This document shows positions 34,308-40,595 of a DNA stretch of 40,595 nucleotides, in pieces; the stretch's first letter is position 1, and each line of letters starts with the position of its first letter. Source of the DNA: JBFWPF01 sp050250135. GTDB taxonomy: Bacteria > Chlamydiota > Chlamydiia > Chlamydiales > JAFEGQ01. Under the pieces are notes generated by a model. It saw only the letters and a list, made by a program, of their open reading frames with translations, was not told the origin of the DNA and ran no database searches. The stretch covers positions 1 through 40,595 of the forward strand of contig JBFWPF010000017.1 of the NCBI GenBank assembly GCA_050250135.1, read 5' to 3'. The translations under genes were made by a program, and so were the position numbers.

Positions 34308-35543
34308 CTACCGAGGTCCCTGATTTACCTCAAGTGTAAGCAAATCAAATGTCTGCTTAGTCGCCCCCTGCACCCCCTCCAGGAGTTTTTTACCGGCGGC
34401 TACAAGTGCCTCCCCCCCGCCCCCCAGCAGCTCACCCGCCCGCCGCTCTAGCTCCTCTGCGCCCAGCTGGAGGGCCGCTCCGTACCGGTGAACAAGCTCC
34501 ACCATCCCCGGCTGATCGTCCATATGGGGGCCAAAGAGGCAGGGGGAGCCACACCAAAGGGGCTCTAGTATGTTGTGCCCTCCAATCCCGGGAACAAAGC
34601 TCCCCCCTACTACCGAGAGGGCCGAGAGCTGGTAGCAGGGCGAAAGTACTCCCATCGCATCGATCAGGATCACCTCCTCCTCCCCCGTCAGACGCTCCCG
34701 TGCCGTATAGCGGCCATACCGGATCCCCTCCCCCTCCAGATAGCGGGCCACCTCATCGAATCGGTGGGGGTGGCGGGGGACAAGGAGAATTTTTCCTTTA
34801 CCCATCAGAGAGCGAAGGAGGGTGGCCTCTTCACCGGGATGGGTTGAGCCGATGGTAATGACCGGGCCCGACAGCTTTAGCTCCCTCTTAAAAGCCTCAA
34901 GGGCCGCCCCTTCTAGGAGCTTTGGGGGGCTCTCATACTTGAGGTTGCCGGTAACGGTCATCCGCTCCCTCGAAATGCCCAAGGAAACTAGCCGGTCGGC
35001 ATAGACCCCATCCTGCAGGCAGAAGTGGTCCACATTCCCTAGGAGCCACCGGGTAAAAGGGCCCAAGCGTTGATAGCGACGGGCTGAGCGGGCTGAGAGC
35101 TTCCCATTAATCACACAGATCCGGGCGCCCCCCTCCTTAACCGCCTGAAGCAGGGTGGGCCAGTAGTCGGTCTCGCACAGCAGAAACAGATCAGCATCGA
35201 CCATCCGGACAAATGGTCTGATAACATACGAGAGGTCGAGGGGGAGGTAGAGGGGGTAATCGACCTCCGGCAGGCTCCGCTTCACCTCGGCATGGCCGGT
35301 TGCCGTAATCGAAGTGAGGACAATTTCATAGCCCTCCCCCTTTAGCCTCCGGATCAGGGGGCCGGCCGCCTTGGCCTCCCCTACCGAAACCGCATGCACC
35401 CAAACTCTAAATTTTTTCTTAGCAGGAACCTTGGGAAGGGCAAACCAACTCTTTAGGCTCCGCCCCTTTCTCTGCCAGAGGAACCTAGGCAAAGAGGTGA
35501 GCGCGTAGAGGTGGAGGCAAACCTGGTAAAAAAAACGGAGCAT
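34308..35543 (-). CDS. waaA: 3-deoxy-D-manno-octulosonic acid (Kdo) transferase
   Basis: The 411-residue GT30 enzyme has an N-terminal membrane-associated helix (LRFFYQVCLHLYALTSLP). The catalytic Glu56 lies in HAVSVGEAKAAGP, followed by LTSITATGH and DLFLLCETDYWP. The second Rossmann domain has GSTHPGEE and the C-terminal sugar-nucleotide signature GGHNILEPLWCGSP. WaaA adds Kdo residues from CMP-Kdo to lipid A; in chlamydiae it is multifunctional and makes the genus-specific epitope. The ATG 35543 has GGAAG about 6 nt upstream. The gene is followed by the two CAT tRNAs, the hydrolase and pfp on the same strand, probably one transcript. Confidence 0.96.
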   Translation of the reverse strand: MLRFFYQVCLHLYALTSLPRFLWQRKGRSLKSWFALPKVPAKKKFRVWVHAVSVGEAKAAGPLIRRLKGEGYEIVLTSITATGHAEVKRSLPEVDYPLYLPLDLSYVIRPFVRMVDADLFLLCETDYWPTLLQAVKEGGARICVINGKLSARSARRYQRLGPFTRWLLGNVDHFCLQDGVYADRLVSLGISRERMTVTGNLKYESPPKLLEGAALEAFKRELKLSGPVITIGSTHPGEEATLLRSLMGKGKILLVPRHPHRFDEVARYLEGEGIRYGRYTARERLTGEEEVILIDAMGVLSPCYQLSALSVVGGSFVPGIGGHNILEPLWCGSPCLFGPHMDDQPGMVELVHRYGAALQLGAEELERRAGELLGGGGEALVAAGKKLLEGVQGATKQTFDLLTLEVNQGPR

Positions 35544-35576
35544 CAGGTACTTCCATTAAAGAATGGTTCCAGGACA

Positions 35577-35739
35577 GGTAGGTGCTTGGCTCCTGTAGAC
35601 GCATCCCACGATGTGCGGGCCTGGCAGATGCGAGTAGAGCGACGACCCAAGGGCCATTGCGCCCTGGGGGAGGAGCTCTGCGAAGCAGATGGTGGGTCCC
35701 CACAAGCGGGATGCGGCTCAAAGGAGCTAAACGCCTACC
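35577..35739. mobile_element. MITE-like hairpin element, copy B
   Basis: This is the inverted second copy of the element at 23003-23165, also 163 bp and about 80% identical. Its ends are GGTAGGTGCTTGGCTCC and GGAGCTAAACGCCTACC. An inner stem pairs GCATCCC (from 35602) with GGGATGC near the other end. Where this copy differs from copy A in the stems, both arms change together. A short ACA repeat flanks it, so a target duplication is unclear. It fills most of the 269-bp gap between waaA and the divergent symporter gene and may carry part of their promoters. Confidence 0.75.
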
Positions 35740-35750
35740 ACAATAGCGGA

Positions 35751-35775
35751 CCCCTCTTTTGTTGACAAAAAGGGG
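35751..35775. promoter_or_regulatory. Hairpin with a consensus -35 box upstream of the symporter
   Basis: CCCCTCTTTT pairs with AAAAAGGGG, with one bulged C, around GTTGAC. A perfect TTGACA (35762-35767) overlaps the loop. GATGAT (35786-35791) is 18 nt on and could be a weak -10 box for the symporter gene. The hairpin may also separate the divergent waaA transcription unit. Confidence 0.35.
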
Positions 35776-35812
35776 CCCGTCAAGGGATGATTTAACGAAA
35801 CTTAGGTGAACA

Positions 35813-37081
35813 ATGTGCCAACATAAGCCAAAAAATAGATTTAATTTCTACCTAATTGGCGGCCTTTTGTTGGGTGTGGTCACCGCCTATTTCCAGGTCC
35901 CTATCATAAACAAAGTGGCGGAAGGGGTGGCCGATGTCGTCATTTGCCTTTTAAAGTTGCTCAGCCTCCCGATGATCTTCCTTTCGATTACGGGGACCAT
36001 TGCCAGCATGGACAACTTCGCCGCGTTCCGCTCTCTTGGCAAGCGAGTGCTTTGGTATGCGACGCTCACTACTCTGGTGGCAGGCCTATTGGGACTAGCC
36101 CTTTACAAGTTGATCAACCCAAGCCAGTACCGCCCCCCGATCATTGCCGAAGGGGCAGCGGTCGCCACGGATGGTCAATCCTATCTGGGCTTCATTTCGA
36201 CTATAGTCCCGTCTAGCTTCTTGGATGCTTTTACAGGTAACCATGTGATCTATGTTCTATTGCTTGCCATTGTCGTTGGACTAGCCATTCTATTTACCCC
36301 AACGAGAGAAAATCGCCCGGTAGCATCGCTGTTTTCCTCGCTCTTCTCCAAAGTGCTGAAAGCAACCATGATTCTGGTCTACCTCATGCCCATTGGGGTT
36401 TGGGCCTTTGTCACTTTATTCGGCAGAGACCTCTCTGAAGCGATGGCTAGCGGCAATACGATGCACCTTAAGAGTCTCTTTCTTTACGTTACATGCGTCG
36501 TCCTTTCCAATTTGATTCAAGGGCTTGTTGTACTACCGGCCCTTGTGAAGGTACGAGGGCTCAGCCCAATTCGGCTCTTCAGGGCCGTCTTTACGGCATT
36601 AACGACGGCGTTTTTCACCCGTTCATCTAATGCCGCTCTTCCTCTAACACTGAAGACGATCGAAGAAAACGCAGGCGTATCTAAGCGGACAGCCAATTTC
36701 TCCATTCCGCTTTGCGCAACTATCAATATGAACGCCTGTGCAGCGTTTATGGTGATTACTGTTCTCTACATCGGCACTGTGAATGGCGTCCACTTTTCGT
36801 TGCTGGACTCGTTTATGTGGGTTGGAATAGCCACGCTAGCTGCAATGGGAAATGCGGGCGTGCCCATGGGATGCTACTTCCTGTCAGGTGCTCTACTCTC
36901 CTCGATCAATGTACCGCTAACGCTCCTAGCCATGATTCTTCCCATTTATGCCATCATTGACATGCTAGAAACGGCACTGAATGTTTGGTCTGATATTTGC
37001 GTGACGGCGGTCATCGACCATGATATTCAAAAGGCAGCTGAAGCCAAGAGACTTCCCGCAGGGGGAGTATTGGAGTCATAA
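35813..37081 (+). CDS. Dicarboxylate/amino acid:cation symporter (DAACS, GltP-like)
   Basis: ATG 35813 has AGGTG 5-6 nt upstream. The 422-residue protein has eight membrane segments and two re-entrant loops with the family motifs in slightly altered form: TRSSNAALPLT for the usual serine-rich STSSAATLP, NMNACA for NMDG, and AAMGNAGVPMG for the second loop. These carriers import glutamate, aspartate or C4 dicarboxylates with Na+ or H+. The Asp of the NMDG motif binds Na+ in archaeal homologues; here it is Asn, so coupling may differ. The gene has lower G+C than the core genes and follows the MITE-like element. Confidence 0.88.
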   Translation: MCQHKPKNRFNFYLIGGLLLGVVTAYFQVPIINKVAEGVADVVICLLKLLSLPMIFLSITGTIASMDNFAAFRSLGKRVLWYATLTTLVAGLLGLALYKLINPSQYRPPIIAEGAAVATDGQSYLGFISTIVPSSFLDAFTGNHVIYVLLLAIVVGLAILFTPTRENRPVASLFSSLFSKVLKATMILVYLMPIGVWAFVTLFGRDLSEAMASGNTMHLKSLFLYVTCVVLSNLIQGLVVLPALVKVRGLSPIRLFRAVFTALTTAFFTRSSNAALPLTLKTIEENAGVSKRTANFSIPLCATINMNACAAFMVITVLYIGTVNGVHFSLLDSFMWVGIATLAAMGNAGVPMGCYFLSGALLSSINVPLTLLAMILPIYAIIDMLETALNVWSDICVTAVIDHDIQKAAEAKRLPAGGVLES

Positions 37082-37097
37082 TGGGGAGACGGAAGAG

Positions 37098-37457
37098 GTG
37101 AACGCTAGACCGTCGGCCGTGCTGACGCTTGCAACTTTCGTGCTCGGATTTGCAACCTGTGCGTTTGCATTTCGAACCGAGGAAAATTCAGAGAGGATCG
37201 ACGAGCTGCGGGCTGAGGCACGGGAACATGGAACGGAGATGTGGAGCTATTACGGGGATGCGCTTCAGGATTTTATAACAGGACACCCGATAGATGGAGC
37301 CCGCAACCTCTACCGAGGATGGCGCGAAGGAGAGGAGGCAGAAGAGGCCCGTTTCGAAGCTAATGTTATGGAGTACACCCCGGAAGACTGGACCTACGAT
37401 AGGCACCATGCTTGGCGTTGCCGACTTAAGACCGAAGAGGAGAGGGATTATGATTGA
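37098..37457 (+). CDS. Small exported or membrane protein (119 aa)
   Basis: The best start is GTG 37098, with GGGAG about 9 nt upstream, 16 nt after the symporter stop; the frame's only earlier ATG lies inside the symporter gene. The product starts with a hydrophobic segment (AVLTLATFVLGFATCAFAF), either a signal peptide or an anchor. The rest is strongly charged (EENSERIDELRAEAREHG; REGEEAEEARFEAN) and helical. No family is recognised. Its stop overlaps the start of the next small gene, so the symporter and both small genes form an operon. Confidence 0.6.
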   Translation: MNARPSAVLTLATFVLGFATCAFAFRTEENSERIDELRAEAREHGTEMWSYYGDALQDFITGHPIDGARNLYRGWREGEEAEEARFEANVMEYTPEDWTYDRHHAWRCRLKTEEERDYD

Positions 37458-37761
37458 AGAGTGGAATCAACTTATTTATATTGTGTTTTCGGGTAGTATG
37501 ACGGTTCCTCAGATTCTCGAGGGGTTATTCCGTGCCCTATTTGTCTTTCTGATTACCGGCTTTACGCTTGGAATGCTTTTATGGAGCATCTACTTACGAA
37601 CGGGTTGGAAGAGTCTCCTCCTCCTATTAGTCTCACCGCTAGCGTGGGTATTTTGTGGGTACAGGCGAGACTACAGGAGCCTTTTGCTAAGGCAAGGGCC
37701 TGCAGCCTACCCCACATGGCTGGGCAACATAGAGGCCGGTCAGGTTAGCGAAACCAATTGA
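37450..37761 (+). CDS. Small two-helix membrane protein (103 aa)
   Basis: ATG 37450 lies in the end of the previous gene, with GAGGAGAGGG just upstream. The protein has two long hydrophobic stretches (LFRALFVFLITGFTLGMLLW and LLLLLVSPLAWVFCGY) and short charged ends. I recognise no family. Position in the symporter operon suggests a role at the membrane, possibly with the 119-residue protein, but this is inference. Confidence 0.6.
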   Translation: MIEEWNQLIYIVFSGSMTVPQILEGLFRALFVFLITGFTLGMLLWSIYLRTGWKSLLLLLVSPLAWVFCGYRRDYRSLLLRQGPAAYPTWLGNIEAGQVSETN

Positions 37762-37769
37762 TTTTGAAT

Positions 37770-37789
37770 CCTGATTGTGACCTATCGTC
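37770..37789. repeat. 20-bp repeat, copy 1
   Basis: The 20 bases starting CCTGATTGTGACC recur exactly, in the same orientation, at 40472-40491. This copy lies between the small membrane protein gene and the first F-box/hairpin gene; the other marks the break point of the truncated third F-box copy. An exact 20-mer twice in 40 kb is not expected by chance. Confidence 0.8.
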
Positions 37790-37844
37790 TTGAAGGAAAA
37801 TGAAAGGCGATTGCCAAGGCTGAAGTTGCCACAGCGGACTAATC

Positions 37845-38960
37845 CTAGTAGATGATGCCGTAAAGGGAATGAAAGCAAAACGGCTTTGATATCAACGGGT
37901 ATAAATGCGCCCCTAGCTTCAACCTAGCATCCTGAATCACCAGTCGCGTGAAAACCTTGGTTAGTGGGCTCTCATCGGGGCAATCCCGGCCACTCAGAGT
38001 GGGTCGCTGTGCCGCTTGCCCTTTGTCCCATACCACTAAGGTGAGCTCAGGATCGGCCCGATAGAGTCCTTGCCTTATGAGGGTCATCTTGCCGATCAAC
38101 TCCTCTCTCGACTGCTTTTCAGCCTTTTGTAACCATAAGGCAAGCTTACCCTCTTGCATCTGGATCAGGATTTTAGCAGCGATGAACTGATTGCGAGACA
38201 CAAGCCCTTGCTTGGCCAATTCGTCCAGTTTATAGCCATAGCGCAATTTCGATAGGGGGGCTTCAGGGGCAATCCAGAAAAAGAGCTCATATCCCTCGCC
38301 CAGGGAAGCAGGGATGGTAGTCGATTCCCGCTGCCTTGCCAAAAAGAAAGAGGCCTGCCGGTTAAAGCCCTTGTTAGTCACCAAATCAAGTCCCTCTTCC
38401 TTTTGCTGCCAGAGGGTACCGTGCTTGCTATTCAATGGCTCTAACTGACTGTCATAATGGCGGCCAAGCTGCCACAGTCCAACGGGTCCCAAGGCTAGGA
38501 ATCCCCCCCAAAGAGCCAATTTCGGGTAGGGCAGGCGCCAGCATTTCCGCACAAGCCCATAAATTGACAGGGAGAGAAATAACCCGACCGACCCTAATTT
38601 ATGGCGGGTAGACCTAGAGTTTAACGCACTGATCTGAGCGCCAAGCTGCCTTATCTCCTGGTCTACAGGGTTGTACTGCTTGTCCCACTGGGCCTTCTCC
38701 TTGCCCCAGAGCTCGCTACAAGCCTTAACAGCCTCCTGCCCCGCCTTGTGGTAGGTCTCGGTATCGACGGGGCATCCCTCTCGCCGTAGCTCGCGAACCA
38801 CCCACCAATCGGGTTGGGTCTGGCGGAAGTGGCCAATAGAGGCCTGTCCCCCCTTTGAGCTCACTGCAACCCGATCCAGCTCATGGAGGTCCAAAAAAGA
38901 CCAGATGTGCTGCTCAACATCCCGATTCAACTGGGGAAAAAGGTGGGTACTCTCGATCAT
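37845..38960 (-). CDS. F-box protein with double membrane hairpin (paralogue 1)
   Basis: The 371-residue protein begins with an F-box at residues about 8-45: FPQLNRDVEQHIWSFLDLHE then LDRVAVSSKG. A helical linker is followed, at about 120-165, by two hydrophobic lobes separated by a short basic turn (VGLFLSLSIYGLVRKCWRLP, then LALWGGFLALGPVGLWQLG). Such a bilobed segment is the hallmark of chlamydial inclusion membrane proteins, placing both ends in host cytosol. The C-terminal half has the conserved KAEKQSREELIGKM. The combination suggests an inclusion-membrane effector that recruits SKP1/SCF ubiquitin ligase; this is inference. TTTAGG lies 7 nt before the ATG. It is about 90% identical to the next gene through the F-box and membrane region. 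Confidence 0.8.
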   Translation of the reverse strand: MIESTHLFPQLNRDVEQHIWSFLDLHELDRVAVSSKGGQASIGHFRQTQPDWWVVRELRREGCPVDTETYHKAGQEAVKACSELWGKEKAQWDKQYNPVDQEIRQLGAQISALNSRSTRHKLGSVGLFLSLSIYGLVRKCWRLPYPKLALWGGFLALGPVGLWQLGRHYDSQLEPLNSKHGTLWQQKEEGLDLVTNKGFNRQASFFLARQRESTTIPASLGEGYELFFWIAPEAPLSKLRYGYKLDELAKQGLVSRNQFIAAKILIQMQEGKLALWLQKAEKQSREELIGKMTLIRQGLYRADPELTLVVWDKGQAAQRPTLSGRDCPDESPLTKVFTRLVIQDARLKLGAHLYPLISKPFCFHSLYGIIY

Positions 38961-38993
38961 TTTTCAACCTAAATTTTTGATGTACTCGTCCAT

Positions 38994-40076
38994 CTATAAT
39001 CCGCCGTAGAAAGGGTGCTTGTAGAACTGCCGCTTTGACTTCGGGTAGTGATACGCCTTTTTCTCCAACCCGGCATCTTGAATTACGAATCGGTTAAAAA
39101 TCGTGCACAGCACGCTCTCCAGCGGTTGAGAACGCGCGGGGAAGGACTCTGGCTCCCTCTCCCTCACTATTAGGGGGAGCTCAGAGTCAGCCCAATAACG
39201 CCCCCCTTCTATGTGGCTCATCTTGCCGATCAGCTCCTCTCTGGACTGCTGTTCAGCCTCCTTCAGCCAACTAACAAGCCTATTCTCTCTTATCTGGATC
39301 AGGATTTTGGCTGCGATGAATTGATTGCGCGACACAATTCCTCGCCTTGCCACTTCGTCTATTTTATAGGCGTACTGCAACTTTGAAAGGGGGTTATCGG
39401 AAACAAAACTTAAGAAAAACTCGTACTTCCCTAGCAACGAGGAAGAGGGGGCAAAGGGGACCTCTTTGCAAAAAAAGGCAGAGCCCACCCGTTTAAAACC
39501 CTCGTTCGTTACCGCATCAAGTCGAGATTCCTTTTGCTGCCTGAGGATGTGGAGCTGGCTATTCAATAACTCCGCCTTGCGGTCAAAATGGCTGCCAAGC
39601 TGCCACAGTCCAATTGGTCCCACGGTTAGGAGTCCCCCCCAAAGAGCCAATTTTGGGTAGGGCAGGCGCCAGCATTTCCGCACAAGCCCATAGATTGACA
39701 GGGAGAGAAATAATCCGACCGAACCTATTTGAAGGCGGGTAGACCTAGAGTTCAACGTACTGATCTCAGCGCTAAGCTGCCTTATCTCCTGGTCTTCAGA
39801 CGGATATCCTCTTTCCTTGCCCCAGAGCTCGCTACAAGCCTTGACAGCCTCTAGCCCTGCCTTGTGGTAGGCCTCGGTATCGACATCAGCCCCCTCCCTT
39901 CGCAATTCGCGGACAACCCACCACTCGGGTTGGGTCTGGCGGAAGTGGCCGATAGAGGCCTGTCCCCCCTTTGAGCTCACCGCAACCCGATCCAGGTCAG
40001 GGAGATCTAAAAAGGACCAGATGTGCTGCTCAACATCCTGATTCAACTGGGGGATAAGGTGGGTACCCTCGGTCAT
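38994..40076 (-). CDS. F-box protein with double membrane hairpin (paralogue 2)
   Basis: This 360-residue copy lies 33 nt upstream of paralogue 1 on the same strand. F-box: IPQLNQDVEQHIWSFLDLPD, then LDRVAVSSKG. Membrane hairpin: VGLFLSLSIYGLVRKCWRLP and LALWGGLLTVGPIGLWQLG. The two copies are nearly the same through residue about 170, while the region about 175-235 and the last 60 residues differ strongly. That is what one expects of tandem effectors sharing a targeting and SKP1-binding half but recognising different targets. ATG 40076 is preceded by TTTAGG, like paralogue 1. No catalytic motif is seen in the variable part. Confidence 0.8.
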   Translation of the reverse strand: MTEGTHLIPQLNQDVEQHIWSFLDLPDLDRVAVSSKGGQASIGHFRQTQPEWWVVRELRREGADVDTEAYHKAGLEAVKACSELWGKERGYPSEDQEIRQLSAEISTLNSRSTRLQIGSVGLFLSLSIYGLVRKCWRLPYPKLALWGGLLTVGPIGLWQLGSHFDRKAELLNSQLHILRQQKESRLDAVTNEGFKRVGSAFFCKEVPFAPSSSLLGKYEFFLSFVSDNPLSKLQYAYKIDEVARRGIVSRNQFIAAKILIQIRENRLVSWLKEAEQQSREELIGKMSHIEGGRYWADSELPLIVREREPESFPARSQPLESVLCTIFNRFVIQDAGLEKKAYHYPKSKRQFYKHPFYGGL

Positions 40077-40166
40077 TTCTAAACCTAAATCGTTGCTTTT
40101 TTGAACATTATACTATTCATGAAACAAAAACTCAACAAACAAATCAAGTCGTTGAAAATAAGTGAT

Positions 40167-40471
40167 TTAGAGATGGATGTGCCACGAGTGACTCTCCTTG
40201 TCGAGGCCGCCATAGAAAGGGTGAAAATAGCAATGCGGTTCTAACTCATCTAGCTTCCACCCCGCATCCTGAATCACCAGCCGTGTGAAGAACTTGGATA
40301 ACTGGTCCTTGTCTGTAATACATAGACAACCCAGGTAAGGAGGCTGGGCCTGCACCGCCCTATCCCACACCACCAGGTTAAGCTCAGGATCGGCACGATA
40401 GACCCCCTTCTTGATGGAGGTCATTTTCCCTATCAGCTCCTCTTTCGTCTGGTTTTCAGCCTCCTTTAACC
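40167..40471 (-). pseudogene. Truncated third copy of the F-box/hairpin family (C-terminal part)
   Basis: The minus strand encodes a C-terminus homologous to paralogues 1 and 2: LKEAENQTKEELIGKM, then GVYRADPELNLVVWD, FFTRLVIQDAG and HPFYGG, ending at TAA 40167-40169. Homology stops at about 40470. Beyond it lie the 20-bp repeat and a large palindrome instead of the membrane hairpin and F-box. No start codon or RBS is available for the homologous part, although the frame stays open to 40526. The 5' half has been lost by insertion or recombination at the repeat. Confidence 0.8.
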
Positions 40472-40491
40472 CCTGATTGTGACCTATCGTC
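40472..40491. repeat. 20-bp repeat, copy 2, at the break point
   Basis: This is an exact copy of 37770-37789. It starts right where homology of the truncated F-box gene ends, so it marks a junction made by a mobile element or recombination. Confidence 0.8.
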
Positions 40492-40500
40492 CAGGGGGCG

Positions 40501-40594
40501 CGACAGATGGTGTTCAGATAGCGCACATCGTGACGAGGCCAGGTCTTTAGACCTGGGTAAGGAGGGATGTGCGCTAGATGGCTGCCAGCTGTCG
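40501..40594. repeat. Large nested palindrome at the window end
   Basis: Three nested pairings are visible: CGACAG (40501-40506) with CTGTCG (40589-40594); TAGCGCACATC (40519-40529) with GATGTGCGCTA (40566-40576); and CCAGGTCT (40539-40546) with AGACCTGG (40549-40556) around TT. The spacers inside are direct near-repeats (GTGACGAGG and GTAAGGAGG). It could be a MITE-like element, a structured RNA or a recombination site, and may extend past the window. Confidence 0.65.
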
Positions 40595-40595
40595 A

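Noticed and set aside
37294..37449. Upstream extension of the 103-residue membrane protein frame
   Set aside because: It lies in the shadow of the 119-residue gene; the ATG at 37450 with GAGGAGAGGG is a better start.

Overview
The window reads as chromosome of a chlamydia-like (order Chlamydiales/Parachlamydiales) obligate intracellular bacterium, but richer in G+C than the familiar members. The case rests on several things: a Kdo transferase (waaA) next to an alpha/beta hydrolase and a long PPi-dependent phosphofructokinase, the block I recall from Chlamydia trachomatis around CT205-CT208; a plastid-type DASS dicarboxylate translocator; futalosine-pathway menaquinone genes mqnE-mqnA-menG; a candidate NqrM; cysteine-bearing beta-barrel outer membrane proteins; and several large eukaryote-like repeat proteins. 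All family names come from motifs read by eye; no database search was run.

Layout. 1-280: start of a truncated minus-strand gene and a decayed fragment of a second SulP gene. 278-5434 (minus): a 1718-residue F-box / leucine-rich repeat / winged-helix / TPR protein. 5663-6399: two small unknown genes, then about 540 bp of debris. 6939-9647: three tandem, overlapping outer membrane protein genes. 9751-13122 (minus): ankyrin-patatin-Sel1 fusion. 13260-14930: SulP transporter. 14927-16769 (minus): a membrane-anchored trypsin-like protease and a small partner. 16946-18024: an interrupted membrane protein gene. 18059-22079: thiol peroxidase, NhaD antiporter, DUF378 protein, DASS carrier, RNA-binding protein. 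22081-22887 (minus): aldo/keto reductase. 23237-31315: a dense block with NqrM-like protein, MqnE, MqnA, MenG, Maf, HEAT protein, an unknown membrane protein, a HAD-like protein and a MazG-like pyrophosphohydrolase. 31312-35543 (minus): SnoaL-like protein, tRNA-Leu, pfp, alpha/beta hydrolase, two CAT-anticodon tRNAs, waaA. 35813-37761: a glutamate-type symporter and two small membrane proteins. 37845-40594 (minus): two intact and one truncated copy of a family joining an F-box to a double membrane hairpin, ending in a large palindrome.

The parts form two layers. A housekeeping layer (menaquinone, LPS core, glycolysis, ion and dicarboxylate transport, redox defence) is compact and G+C rich. 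A host-interaction layer (F-box/LRR/TPR, ankyrin/patatin/Sel1, F-box/membrane hairpin, cysteine-bearing porins) looks lower in G+C for the large repeat proteins and is bordered by gene fragments and repeats. The most unusual items are a 163-bp two-copy hairpin element whose two stems differ by compensating substitutions, F-box proteins carrying an inclusion-membrane-like double hydrophobic lobe, and a hydrolase gene whose start codon shares its A with the last base of a tRNA gene.
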